This document shows positions 44,868-55,500 of a stretch of 64,000 nt of DNA, in pieces; the stretch's first letter is position 1; every line of letters starts with the position of its first letter. The stretch is taken from positions 14,680,377-14,744,376 of the forward strand of contig NC_092810.1 in assembly GCF_040954645.1 (NCBI RefSeq), written 5' to 3'. Under the pieces are notes generated by a model that worked only from the letters and a program-made list of their open reading frames with translations, did no database searches and was not told the DNA's origin. The DNA comes from Diabrotica undecimpunctata (taxonomy: Eukaryota > Arthropoda > Insecta > Coleoptera > Chrysomelidae). Position numbers and translations under genes: made by a program.

Positions 44868-46257
44868 GGAGTGCGATCGTTACGGAATTTCAGACAGAAG
44901 CGCTGAATCACTTTCTTCCGCTCTGTTACAAGATTTGGGCATCATTAATGAACAGGACACTTCCAAAATAATAGATCGAAATAAAGTTCATCGGGAAAGG
45001 AAAAAGCACAGGAAAGAATTGCAAAATGAGAACATGGAGGTAGTAGAAGCATTATATTTTGATGGACGGAAGGATAAATCCCTGACACAAACTAAGAAGG
45101 GCGATAAGTATTACTATAGTATCATCACAGAGGAACATGTATCCTTGGTAAAAGAGCCAGGTTCCATTTACCTCGGCCATTTAGCCGTATCGTCTGGATC
45201 AGCTGTGGTCATCAAAGATGCAATATTAAATTTCTTTAATAGAAAAGAAGTATCGACTGAATCGTTAATAGCAGTTGGATGTGATGGTACCAATGTCAAC
45301 ACAGGGACAAACGCAGGAATAATAAGACTACTAGAAATTGCCCTAAATTGCCCTCTTCAGTGGTTTATTTGCATGTTACATCTAAACGAACTTCCGTTAC
45401 GCCACCTTTTAATCCAACTTGATGGTGTTACTCAAGGTCCGAAAGCTTTTTCTGGTGCCATTGGAAAATCAATACAAGCTTGTGAAACCCTCCCTTTAGT
45501 CAGTTTCTCGAAAATTGTGAGTAACACTATTCCTGATTTAGATAGAAAGATTTTGAGTACTGATCAGCAATATTTGTATGATATGTTGCATGCAGTATCA
45601 TCTGGAGAATGCAGCGAAGACCTTGCGAGGATTAAACCAGGACCAGTCGTACATTCAAGATGGGTGACAACGGCGAGTAGAATCCTTCGGTTATATGTCG
45701 CATCGGAGCATCCCTCCGAAAATCTGGTACACTTAGCTAAATTTATCATGAAAGTATATGGTCCATTATGGTTCAGTATCAAATGTAAGCCATTGTGTAC
45801 TGAAGGTCCACGACATTTGTGGAGATTGATTGCATATTCAAGATATATGCCGACTGATTTAAGGAAGATAGTAGATGGGGTAATACAAAGGAATGGCTAT
45901 TTTGGCCACTCAGAGAACCTGCTTCTAGCGATGTTGGCAGATACCAGAGAGCACATCCGCAAGTTAGCCTGCCGCAGAATAATTGCTTCTAGAAAAGAGA
46001 ACAAAAATTCAACATCTGTCAGACAATTTCGCGTACCTCCTTTAAACATGCAGGCAGAGGATTATACAGATATAATTTACTGGTATGAAACAGATAGGTC
46101 AGAACCACCAATAATAAAGCACGTCTCCGACGAGGACCTGGAAAGTTTTGTATCTGGTCAAGAAACTGCAGCACCCTTTCTAGATTTGTCCAAGTTCCCC
46201 TGCCACACTCAGGGCAACCTTTTGTTCCTTTTAATAATAATATACGTTATAAGTTAA
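44839..46257 (+). CDS. ORF2 of unclassified transposon, probable RNase H-fold transposase (472 codons)
   Basis: Uninterrupted frame. Candidate catalytic features: EALYFDGRKDKSL (Asp, residue ~75), IAVGCDGTNVNTGTN (Asp, ~150) and, 33 residues after that Asp, WFICMLHLNELPLRHL, a C-x2-H motif like the one following the second catalytic Asp in hAT, P, Kolobok and similar transposases. Further on, SRWVTTASRILRLYVASEHP and GPRHLWRLIAYSRYMP precede QRNGYFGHSENLLLAMLADT. A catalytic Glu would lie in the later helices; I cannot fix which. The end (FPCHTQ then a hydrophobic run) looks like read-through into non-coding sequence, so the true C-terminus may be lost. Its function as a transposase is inferred from the long TIRs and these motifs. 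Confidence 0.75.
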   Translation: MRVNLRAFARECDRYGISDRSAESLSSALLQDLGIINEQDTSKIIDRNKVHRERKKHRKELQNENMEVVEALYFDGRKDKSLTQTKKGDKYYYSIITEEHVSLVKEPGSIYLGHLAVSSGSAVVIKDAILNFFNRKEVSTESLIAVGCDGTNVNTGTNAGIIRLLEIALNCPLQWFICMLHLNELPLRHLLIQLDGVTQGPKAFSGAIGKSIQACETLPLVSFSKIVSNTIPDLDRKILSTDQQYLYDMLHAVSSGECSEDLARIKPGPVVHSRWVTTASRILRLYVASEHPSENLVHLAKFIMKVYGPLWFSIKCKPLCTEGPRHLWRLIAYSRYMPTDLRKIVDGVIQRNGYFGHSENLLLAMLADTREHIRKLACRRIIASRKENKNSTSVRQFRVPPLNMQAEDYTDIIYWYETDRSEPPIIKHVSDEDLESFVSGQETAAPFLDLSKFPCHTQGNLLFLLIIIYVIS

Positions 46258-47079
46258 ATATTTGTTAATAATAACATATTTTTTGTAAATCGGTACACGT
46301 TCCTTTTAAGGTAAATACGTTTTGGCAGCTTAAGTGTTTTGTTGAATTGTTAGTTTTATTTTTCTTACCACATTATTGTTCCTACACTCACTTTTAATAT
46401 TTAATATTACCTTATAGAAATGTAACGAGTCGTATTACCGTCAATAAATGTATTATTCCGTTAATTTGTTTAGATTTCAGCTAAAATTGTATTATCTACA
46501 TGAAATAGGATTTTTTTATTTTCCGTTAGGTCTTTGGGGCACCTCCAAAAATGTTCCGAGAGCCTCCAAATTTTGAACACAAACTTTTTAAACATTCAAG
46601 AAGAGTTTACATATAGGGCCCTATCGAAAAATTTTTCAAAAAAAAAAATTTTTTTAGGAGGTTGGGGCACCTGAAGGGGTTGATGTAAAAAAAAATTTTT
46701 TTTGCAAAAAACTTACTTTTATGAATGGCAACTTTTGCCACAAGGGCCATTATCAAATTCGAAAAAAAGTTTTTTTCGATCCATCCTAATATATATATAT
46801 GTATTTTTAATAAATGTGTTCTTGGTCCGTATGCATTTTTATGTTCATGATTTCTACTGGTTATGTATAATTATATTTCATATATTTTATACTGATTGTC
46901 CCAATTTACTTGCTTGGGTACACCATTTTTTTTCAAAAACCAAATTTAAAAAATGTACAAAATATTTTTTTATATAATTATCATAATTAAAAGCAACTCC
47001 TAAAGGATTTAGGTATTTAACTCTTAAAGGATTTAGGTATTTTTAGTTTCTCTTTTGGCGGTGGGCATTAATGGGTTAA

Positions 47080-47260
47080 ACTTCAACCGTGTGCATCAAT
47101 ATTCAGGTTATCGCTTCACGTTTTTCGAGATCGGCCTATACTTCCCCTTGCCGTTGACGATGTATCCCGAGCAATTCTCACTATTCTTCTTTCTTCCATT
47201 CTGCCATGTTCTTTCCACAATTTTTCCTGTTTAGCACCCAACCATTAATATTATTTACAC
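47080..47260 (-). pseudogene. LINE ORF2 C-terminal fragment (coding part of split LINE)
   Basis: The minus strand reads WKEHGRMEERRIVRIARD, then RGSIGRSRKT, stop, SDNL. This is the E-H-x-x-R-M...R-I-V-R-I-A-R-D...G-R-x-R-K tail also seen at 5595-5945. The 3' remainder is at 41150-41194 beyond the TTAA-inserted piggyBac. The fragment is 5' truncated near 47260. Confidence 0.65.
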
Positions 47261-47299
47261 CACATGTATTTCTGTCTAGAACAGGCTTTCCAGCTGTAC

Positions 47300-48640
47300 C
47301 ACGATTTACTTTTATTTCCGTCTTTTAAGCATTTTGGTATTTGCTTTTTCTGATCTAGTTTTTGCTTTGTATGACATTATAAATGTAACAAATTTAATGA
47401 AGCTCTTGATGAAGTTCTGCATTACACATAATGTATCGATATATAGTACACTTGCCACATTTGCCGCACCTTCGTCATTTTTCTATTTTGTCCACCAAAT
47501 GACCCACATTTTAGAAAGAATTTTATCAACAATATGTTTTATTACAAGATTTGGGACGTACTCCACGTGGCGTTGGAATATCTGGAGCTCTCACATGTTG
47601 ACTATTGATTATTTTAGATCATGACATGTAAAGAAGCCACATGTTGACTATTGACTTTTTTAGATAGAATTCGAATCCTATATAAACTTCTTAGCTTATC
47701 GAATAAGTCTACACCACCCATTCCCTCGGTCACGTTATGAGAGGCGATAAATATGTGTTGCTACAAACCATAATGCAGAAAAAAATACAGTGAAAATGAA
47801 GTATTTGAATAAGACGCATCTCCTGGCTTAACAATCTGAGAAAGTGGTATAATTTCAGTTCCGTCGACTTGTTCAAAGCTGCAATTTTAAAAGTGAAAAT
47901 AGCTGTGATGGTTACCAACCTCCCTAGAGGAGACGGTACCTAAAGAAGAAGAACCCATTCCCTTGTTATACATTTGCACAACATTTGAGATGAGGAACCG
48001 CTATATTTTTTCTGTCTTTTGTGTACCATTTGTTAGAGTTTTCTATAGTAAATATTTCCGAAGTTAAAATATTAGTTGCCATAGTAACTCCATTATTGTC
48101 ATTCCAGCAAAAAAGAGTGAGCTTATGTTCTTCGCTATGTAGAGCGTGGAAATTTTTCATCAAAAAATAATTTAAACATACAGATTGGCTTCAAATTTTG
48201 TTGTTTCCATTCATTTAGTATATAAGGTTCCATATTGTTTATTAAAAATATCATTTATGGCATTTTTTCCAGTTCTTTTTTTCACTTACGATCTTTTCTT
48301 TTCATAGACATTTTTCTGTTTTTAGAATCTTGTGAAACTTCTGCAACCTACCTTTTTCTTTTGTTACCAGATTCGTGAGTTTTAGTCACAGTTGTATTTG
48401 ACAGCACTGTTTTCTCAATTGCTGTATTTTTTCGAGAAACAGCTGCAATATCCATGATTTAAGAAAGTGTAACTCGGCCAATACTTTAAAAAGTGTAATT
48501 AATCTGGTCTTCCTCATCACTTCCGCCATCATCTCTGTCAGAATGATTTCCGTCATTTGAAAAATGAAATGTGAGTTGAACTTTGTTACACTGGTCAATT
48601 TATTGAGCCATAGCATGGCCATCTTCTAAACTCTAATATA
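47300..48640 (-). pseudogene. piggyBac transposase remnant, split by a LINE fragment
   Basis: Minus strand, upstream part (48640-47954): an Asp/Ser-rich N-terminus, then MEPYILNEWKQQNLKPICMF, HKLTLFCWNDNNGVTMATNI, NSNKWYTKDRKNIAVPHLKC and NVYNKGMG. After the 227-bp LINE insert the frame resumes in GMGGVDLFDKLRSLYRIRIL (47726-47665), the third catalytic Asp block, then VNMWLLYMS and a decayed C-terminus. The catalytic middle with the first two Asp is missing: sequence jumps from the N-terminal region to the W-x-D-N-x-x-V block. Confidence 0.72.
47727..47953 (+). mobile_element. 227-bp 5'-truncated LINE 3' end with 11-bp TSD
   Basis: ACCCATTCCCT occurs at 47716-47726 and 47953-47963. Between them the plus strand reads HVMRGDKYVLLQTIMQKKIQ, then RRISWLNNLRKWYNF, SSVDLFKAAILKVKIAVM and LPRGDGT, stop, followed by a GAAGAAGAA tail. 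It is the last ~70 codons of the LINE family at 36817-37624. The insert interrupts the piggyBac transposase between GMG and GVD, so the target frame is still evident. Confidence 0.88.
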
Positions 48641-50762
48641 TTTTTAACAATTCCTCTATATCTTTAGGATTATTAGGATCATCTTTTTGGTAGCATTTGT
48701 AAATTCCTTGGTATTTTATATGGGAAATTGTGTAGAATAGTAGCAGTTTTATGTGCAGTTAATAGAGTCTTGAAAAGATGGGCGATTGAAGCAGTCGTTT
48801 AAGTTGTTGTATGCCGTCTCTCGTATGAGATATTTGTAACACGGTGATTACAACAAATACCCACGGCAAATACCCAGGTGTTCCAGTTTTTTTTAGAAGC
48901 CAAGTACAAGGTTTGCGTCTAGGGCCTCTTCAACCTTACTTTTGTTTGTCCCTGGTCGTCGTCCCAGACTATAGACGCAGTTTTTTTGTTCGTGTGTCAG
49001 AGATTTCCAGTCCAGTTCCTACCCCCAAAAATTTTAGTAAGTCCAGTTTACAACTCAAGTGCATTTTACATGTTTCGTCATTTTTTATAAAAAAGAAATA
49101 ATATTGATTAGTTACCACGATTGCCCAGCGTATTATATATCATAAACAAGAATCAAAGACCTTCAAAATACTCACCAGTATAAATTTCAACACCATTTAT
49201 ATTACTATTTGATAATTAGAAGCCTTACTAGTTGAACACTATAAAAGATTTTCCAAAATAAGTCAAAGAAGTCCTACCAACTCTCCTAAAATGCAACCGG
49301 TGATCTATAATATATTCTAAGAAAACTTAGCACAAAACTAATCACCCTTTACAGCCAAGCGGTTATAAAGTTCTAATGTTATGATAAACAGTTACCTTCT
49401 AACATCTACTCTGTAACCTATATTGGGAAAACAACTAATCTTTACTTTTTTTTCTTACTAGTAGATGGCGAAATATGTAGCAGTGTCTCGCATATTATAT
49501 AAAATATAGTGGGCATTAATGGTGAACGACTGTAAATTCTATAAGAGAAACACTCGCTCATAAATGTTTATTTAGGTGCTGGTATTACTTTTATGCGAAA
49601 ATAAGTTATATGTAAATTTATCAATTAATATAAATACTGTGTGTGTATGCAATCAAATTATGGCTCCTGTGATGTTGATGTAACACTTCTTCTTCTTCTT
49701 CCACAGTGCACTGGGGTTGACTCAGATGGGACAGAATCTTCTTAAAGCCGCGTCGTCAGGTTTACACAAAAAAATACTGAAGTGTTTTGCGCGCTGATTT
49801 ATACAAAACTGTCACTGTCACTGAAGTGCGTGTCGTCTCGTAGCTTCGCTTCTCTTAACTTAAGTCTCATAGGGAGTTGTGCACAGGGCCGTATTAATTC
49901 ACGATTATAAGACATACACACACGTTAATTAAAGAATTAAATATAAAAATAAAATAATAAAAATTATTAATAAAAAAAACTAAGAATATGTGTGGAGGGA
50001 CGTAACAAATGGCTTAAGTCTTTTTTGGAATCCTTTTGTTGTTATAACTGTAATTATATAATTGATAATTATCAATGAATATTAAAAATAAAAGTTAATG
50101 ATTACATCATCACATCAAAGGTAAGAAAAGTAAGAAATTCTAGTTACCATTTTGATCATTTTAACACAACCTTGACAAGAAATGCCAGAATATGTACATA
50201 AATTTACAGTTGAAACGTCGCGTTCAGATAAAAACTTTTAATAACCTTATACTTACTTTCTGATCTGGTACAAACTAAACAGGAACAACCGACGTTTAGA
50301 TGAATTGGCTTGCTTTGATACGAAAAGTTGTTTTAACTGTATAGTTTTAAACTTTTCACGTCAACTTTGTAATCGCATTTCAAGCTTGTGATGGCAACGG
50401 CTACGTAAAATGAAAATATGACCGTGAAGCAAACAGAATAAAGGTCGACATCAAGTTACATAGAGAGATAATTTAAAAAGCGTTTGAAATAATTTAAAAT
50501 GGCAAAGTTGGTTTTCTGGTTAATATATTTTAACATATTGAAAGTCCAGTATCTTTACTGGCTTAATTAATTAAACAGAAATAAATGATCATCTACAATA
50601 AGAACAAATGATCACACCTTAAGTTTTACCCATATCTGTCTATGAACAACATAATCCACAGACACTAAACAAGTTACCATATCCCCTCTTGTACGCTAGG
50701 AACCTTTAGGGTTAAGTATGCACTTTTCTGTTCTTGTCAGACAATTTGTTATTAATAATTTA
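48641..50762. other. No gene recognised
   Basis: AT-rich. The 85-codon frame at 48844-49101 is not recognisable. A TTCTTCTTCTTC run at 49687-49700 resembles a LINE tail on the minus strand, but no coding sequence follows. Confidence 0.35.
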
Positions 50763-51581
50763 ATTTCAAGAATGGCTTGGCACGAGATAGTATCGAAAGC
50801 TCCTTCTATATCAAAGACAGTAGTGATCAGATCTCGTTTGTTTGAAATAGCGGAAGCTATTTGTGTTTTTAATAGCACTAATTTTCAAGGGTTGAACGGT
50901 GACGTCTGAAACCGGATTGCGCTGCGTCAATTATTGCATATTTTTCGAGAAGCCATGCTAATCTTGAATTAATCATTTTCTTAATCAGTTTACATAATGA
51001 ACAGGTTAGAGAGATAGGTCTGTATGATTTTGTTAGGTTTGAGGGTAGATCAGATTTTTTTATTGGTATGATAATTGATTCACGCCGCAGTTTGGGTAAT
51101 TGCTGAGTATGCCATATCTTGTTATAAAGATTCAGCAGTATTGCGAGGCTGGAATGAGATAAATTTTTGATGAATATAATTGGGATATTGTCTGGTCTAG
51201 CGGTAGAGTTCGAACAAGAAGATAGTGCAAGTGCTAATTCTTCTTGTGTAAAAGGAAGGTTAATAGCGCCAATGTCTTGTCTACTTATTTGTGGAGCAAG
51301 AGGAATTTGTATATTCTGGTCATTTGGACTTTTAATCTGTTTAACTCCAGACTTGAATTTCCATGCAAAACTTTCAGCCATGATTTGAGCAATTGTTTGG
51401 TTATCTGTTATAACTTTTCCATTCAGTGATATAGCTGGAATTTTTGGAGGAGTTTTATAACCTTTCATTAGTCTTATTTTTGTCCAAACTTGAGATGGTG
51501 GAGTATCGAAAACATTTAAAAACTACATTTATACTCTCTTGAATTGCTATTGTATTGGTTTTTTTACAATGCCGATTTATA
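50763..51581 (-). pseudogene. I-like LINE ORF2, copy 2 (linker and RT entry)
   Basis: The minus strand reads RHCKKTNTIAIQESI near 51560, a frame break, PPSQVWTKIRLMKGYKTPPK, NGKVITDNQTIAQIMAESF, ARPDNIPIIFIKNLSHSS, RRESIIIPIKKSDL, SYRPISLTCSLC, QSGFRRHRST, then a frame break and IASAISNKRDLITTVFDIEG (palm A box). It stops at 50763. About 410 bp (50768-51178) matches 8668-9078 at ~95% by eye. Unlike copy 1, it retains the upstream region and lacks everything 3' of the A box. Its upstream edge coincides with the Tigger terminus at 51582, so Tigger probably inserted into this LINE. Confidence 0.85.
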
Positions 51582-51777
51582 CAGTGGAACTTATTTATAG
51601 CGTCATTGAAGGGTCCAGTAAAAAAATGACGCTATATCAGAGTAACGTTATGAACGAGGTAGAAAAAGTTAAATTGTAACAAGGCACAATTTTATTACAG
51701 CATTATTTATTATTACAGCTGCATTAAGGATAAAAAAAATTAAGAAACTGAAACTTGAAATTTTAGGAAAAGATTCT

Positions 51778-53036
51778 CTAATGATAAAAAAAGTCAGTTA
51801 TTTTCTTATGCATAATCCTTTCCGAAAAATAAAGTTTTTCTGTAGTATTCTTAATATAATGTGCTTCTTTGGAAGTTGTGGATGCCTCCCAGAACTGGTA
51901 AAACCTGGATATGGTCTCAGCAGCTCTCATCGCTTCTTGGATTGTAGGACAATCAACGCAGTCTGCTTCTTCTTCTTCATTATCTTCATCAACATCCATA
52001 TCCATATTTTGCACCTGTGTCCACAATTTCTTTATCACTTAAAACTTAAAAGGTTTCTACCTGATCGTCTACTGAAATGTAGAAGTCAAAATCAATTTCA
52101 AACTCTCTCTGGTGTACATTAAATTTTTGTATCCACTCTGACAAAGGCATTTCGTCATCCTCGTGGACATCCTGAACATTGTAAGAAACTAGAGTCAATT
52201 TAGCTTGACGAAAGTACTTTCAAATTGTCACTGACGTAACTCCACCCATTGCCTAAAAATAAACTGCATCAAAATTGGTAATCTTCACGGGTTCCTCATT
52301 GTCGATACAAAAAATCATTATTTTCAAGAGCTGTTTCCGATAATGGCACTTTAAACTTTTTATGACTCCTTGGTCCATAGGCTGCAAGACATTCGTGTAG
52401 TTAGCTGGTAAGAAAACCAGGTTGATATTGGTTAAATTATGCTTGGCATGAGCTACACAGTTGTCAACTAAGATAAAAATGTTTCTTTTTTTCTGTCTTC
52501 AAAAAAAAAACAGAAGTCATCGACGCTATTTTTTGTTGGCTGTGTAGTTTACAGGCAGTGTTTTTATGTTTTGTAAAACATCTAGGATGTAAACCTTTCC
52601 GAATAACCAAAGGCTTTCTTTTCTCTGTACCTGTCATGTTTGCACAAACAAAAGTCGTGACTCTTTATTTTGAAAGCTTTCCACCGACATATTTTTGATT
52701 TTTGAAATTTAAAGTTTTGTCTGGCGTTAATTTGTAAAAGACACCAGTTTCATCGCCATTGAAGATATCTTCATCCCTGTATGGTTACCTTAGTTGTAGC
52801 CATCTGTTTTGTAACCAAAAACTTGTCACGGTCTCGTCCACACATTTTGCCTCTCCAACAATGTTCGCGAGGGTAATTGAGTGCTGGGCTTTAAACCGAT
52901 CTAGCCAGCTGTTAGAGCATGTGAAATCTTCACCAAACAGTTTTTTAAACTCTGTAGCTTTCTTCTTTTTAAAGTGGCCCAGACACAGGAATATCAGAAC
53001 TGCGACACTGCAACACATTCATCTCCGTCCCTTTTT
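51778..53036 (-). pseudogene. Tigger/pogo transposase, main part
   Basis: Minus strand: CRSSDIPVSGPL (~52980), a frame break, KKATEFKKLFGEDFTCSNSW and LDRFKAQHSITL (CENP-B-type HTH_Tnp_Tc5 domain), then EDIFNGDETGVFYKLTPDKT (first catalytic Asp, ~52760), QKYVGGKLSK, stop, RVTTFVCANMTGTEKRKPLV, then decayed sequence through the second catalytic region, where NCVAHAKHN-like order is only partly legible. The C-terminal acidic piece (51778-52038) reads DEDNEEEEADCVDCPTIQEA, a usual Tigger tail. Multiple stops and shifts inactivate it. Confidence 0.8.
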
Positions 53037-53299
53037 TTAAGGAAAAACAGTGGACCACTGAGATGTATTCGTATAAACTAATTAATTTTTAAGGTACACT
53101 TTGAAAAGTCATTTATAATAAATATGGGCACAAAAAAATTAATTTGGTCACAAAAAAAACTCGCCGCGTGAGTCGCGTTGGTGGCCACAGGGCAGAAAAT
53201 GTGTCGGTTGAACTTAAAAAAATAATAATAATCTTATTGAGAAAAAATATAATTATGAACCTAGATAACTAACATAAGTAATTATTAAATGGCAACAGC

Positions 53300-54925
53300 A
53301 TCAAGGAAACAAACTATTTTCAATTTCTTCATGAAAATGTCTAAAACAATTTTCTAAGCACAATCTTGGATGTTCAAGGCACTCCGCACAAAAAACAATG
53401 AGTCCTTTCTTTTTTTTAAGTTTGTCAGCAATATTTACACCGTCGTCGTTTTGTAAAACCATTATCTGGTTTAAGGCAATGTGATGGCAAATGAAACGTC
53501 AAATTTTTCTTGACTTGAGGGATTTTTGGGTTTGGTCCCAAAATACTATCAATCACCGACAATCGAAAGTCGTAAAATGACATTTTTGTATTAGAATAAT
53601 TATAAAAATAGTATGCGTTAATTAGCATAACTTGAAAAATATGTATGCCTATTTTTTGTACCACCTCATAGTTTTGTGTTCGCAACTATAATATTATAAC
53701 ATCTGGCCGCCTAAGTCAATGACTACCTTTATTTTTGTTATATTCAGCTACTAAACGGGGCTTTTCTTTATCAATTCCTTTCCTAGATATTATTGAAACC
53801 ATTTCATGACCAAATTCGGAAGAGATCATTAAACTATCTCGCTGATTTTTCCATTTACACACACATATCGCTTTATTATTATAAGCTCTCACCAGTTCAT
53901 TTTGTTTTAATTTTCGAGAAACAACTTCGTGTGGATTTTCCGCTCTTTCTGTTCTCGATGTTCCTGTAGGATAAGTTTGAACCGAAAGTAGTTTTTTACA
54001 CAATGGAACACTATTAATAAGTTATTCATATATAAGGAGTGACCATTATTTAGTTTCGAATCTATCAAATTTAGCAGTACTTTTTCCGTATTTAGGTCCT
54101 CCAAATACGGGGTCACTAGCTCCACTATAAACTAAAATGCGTTGAATCATCCCGGTACATTCTGCCAAAGTATACAGTTTGACACCATATTTGTGTCGTT
54201 TATCCTTAAGAAATTGACGAAAACTAAGTCTTCCTCTCCATAAAATCATAGATTCATCCAGGGCTAATTTTCTTTCCGCATAGTAATGATTCTCCATTTT
54301 ATTATTAAAAAAATTTAACAATGAAGATATCTTGGCAAGTCTGGACTGGTTATTGTCACTATATTATTAAAATGTAAGGCACGCACAATTAAAATAAAGC
54401 GACTTCGGCTCATATATTGTCCAAACACTGGAATACTAAATAAATGATTTTTTTTCCAATAATCATTTATACGAATAATTTTCATGGTTCCCATGTGAAA
54501 CAACAAACCAAGAAAAAATTTAAATTCTTCTACAGTTATATCCTTCCAAGCTGCAAATCTACTTTTCTTAGATTTACTTTGAGAAAGAATATTAACGGCA
54601 TATAAATTGCTATTTTGAATAATCAGGTCATAGATAATTCACATGCTAATAAATTGAAGTAATCAAGAGGATTGCTGCCACCCACATTAATTTTGGATCC
54701 TGGTATTGCTGTAAGTGGTAGCACTGTAGGATGTTGAACCTCTGAAGACCATTCAATATATTTTGAGACTCATTATCACCATCACCATCATCATCTTCAC
54801 ATTCTTCTTGTAAATTGGGATCGTCTGTCCGATCATCTTGGCTCAGATCAGATTGGCTGAAAAGTTTCCCACCTACCTTGTTTAGAAGTCGAAGATTGGC
54901 AATATTCATCACTCATTTTAAAAAT
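53300..54925 (-). pseudogene. piggyBac transposase, multiply frameshifted, second Asp changed
   Basis: Minus strand from ~54925: acidic N-terminus (DDPNLQEECEDDDGDGDNES), RINDYWKKNHLFSIPVFGQY, MSRSRFILIVRALHFNN, KLALDESMILWRGRLSFRQF (first catalytic Asp, ~54260), HKYGVKLYTLAECTG. Then NGHSLYMNNLL: the conserved Asp-Asn reads Asn-Asn, so the second catalytic Asp is lost, and a one-base deletion follows. KQNELVRAYNNKAICVCKWK and EKPRLVAEYNKNKG precede the third Asp region (VIDLGGQML). The cysteine-rich domain is split between frames: RRRCKYC, stop, then FCAECLEHPRLCLENCF and RHFHEE. Confidence 0.82.
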
Positions 54926-55257
54926 AATTTAAAATTGAAGTATTTAGCAAACCACGTGCAATGGCTCACAGTAAAACTAAAAGACACCCAACACCGAAGG
55001 CGTAGAAAATATTACTGAATGCATAGAAAATATTGCTGAATGCATAGCAAAATAAATCGATGGGATTGGATTATGATTATACAACAAATTATTGGAAACG
55101 CTATATAATCTAAATACATCTGGTGATTCTTTCAAAGCTTACCGATGCTTTTACTTTTATTACTTTACAACCTTTTATTACAGCTAATTTTGTCGTTTTC
55201 GAGCACGTTTAGCTTGAATATTTGAAAAGTAAGCAATGGAATTAAGGATTTCATATT

Positions 55258-55500
55258 TTGTCATCCAATTTATCAATGGGACAGAAGATATTTGTTATAA
55301 TTTGTGAAAAATCCTCCGAGATAACATTCATACATTGTCATATTATACTCAGAATAAAGTTTAACATAAAAATTCGAAAACCAAACACAAACTCCAGTAT
55401 ATGCCAGTGTTTCCAAGCGGCCAGCAGATATTTGTTGTAATTAGTGAAAAATCCGCTGAGATAACGTTCATATATTGTCATATATAGTCAAAGACCGCGC
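55258..55500. repeat. Two ~80-bp direct repeats in piggyBac end region
   Basis: AGATATTTGTTATAATTTGT, then GAAAAATCC, GAGATAAC and TTCATA-ATTGTCATAT occur at ~55270-55345 and again, with ~10 changes, at ~55426-55485. A shorter duplication (GAATGCATAGAAAATATT) lies at 55018-55050. They lie in the 5' part of the piggyBac element and may be subterminal transposase-binding repeats. Confidence 0.6.

Larger units (their letters stand above)
43696..46789 (+). mobile_element. Unclassified TIR DNA transposon, two overlapping ORFs
   Basis: Long terminal inverted repeats: TTAGGTAGGATCGAAAAAAA at 43696 and, inverted, TTAGGATGGATCGAAAAAAA ending at 46789. Inverted homology runs ~265 bp (to ~43962 and from ~46525) at about 93% by eye and includes CAACCCCTTCAGGTGCCCCA and CTCTTCTTGAATGTTTAAAA in both arms. 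The flanks are TATA on both sides (43692-43695, 46790-46793), compatible with a 4-bp target duplication, but the right flank is a TA run, so this is not decisive. Two long intact plus-strand frames fill the interior. I recognise the ORF2 protein as a widespread uncharacterised animal family but know of no superfamily name. Confidence 0.85.
41195..47075 (+). mobile_element. piggyBac remnant hosting two other DNA transposons
   Basis: TTAA flanks both sides (41191-41194, 47076-47079). The inner ends are inverted: CCCATTAACGCCCA on the left and the complement of TGGGCATTAATGGG on the right (one mismatch), fitting piggyBac (CCC ends, TTAA target). Of the transposase only the C-terminal cysteine-rich domain remains (41491-41598), so the element was an internally deleted derivative. 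Without the two inserts (41625-43691 and 43696-46789) it is about 0.7 kb. Near the right end AAAGGATTTAGGTATTT occurs twice in tandem (47001-47043). Confidence 0.75.

Noticed and set aside
45564..45782. Minus-strand 72-codon frame
   Set aside because: Shadow of ORF2 of the unclassified transposon.
48844..49101. 85-codon plus-strand frame
   Set aside because: Proline- and serine-rich without a recognisable domain, ending in a Lys run; probably chance.
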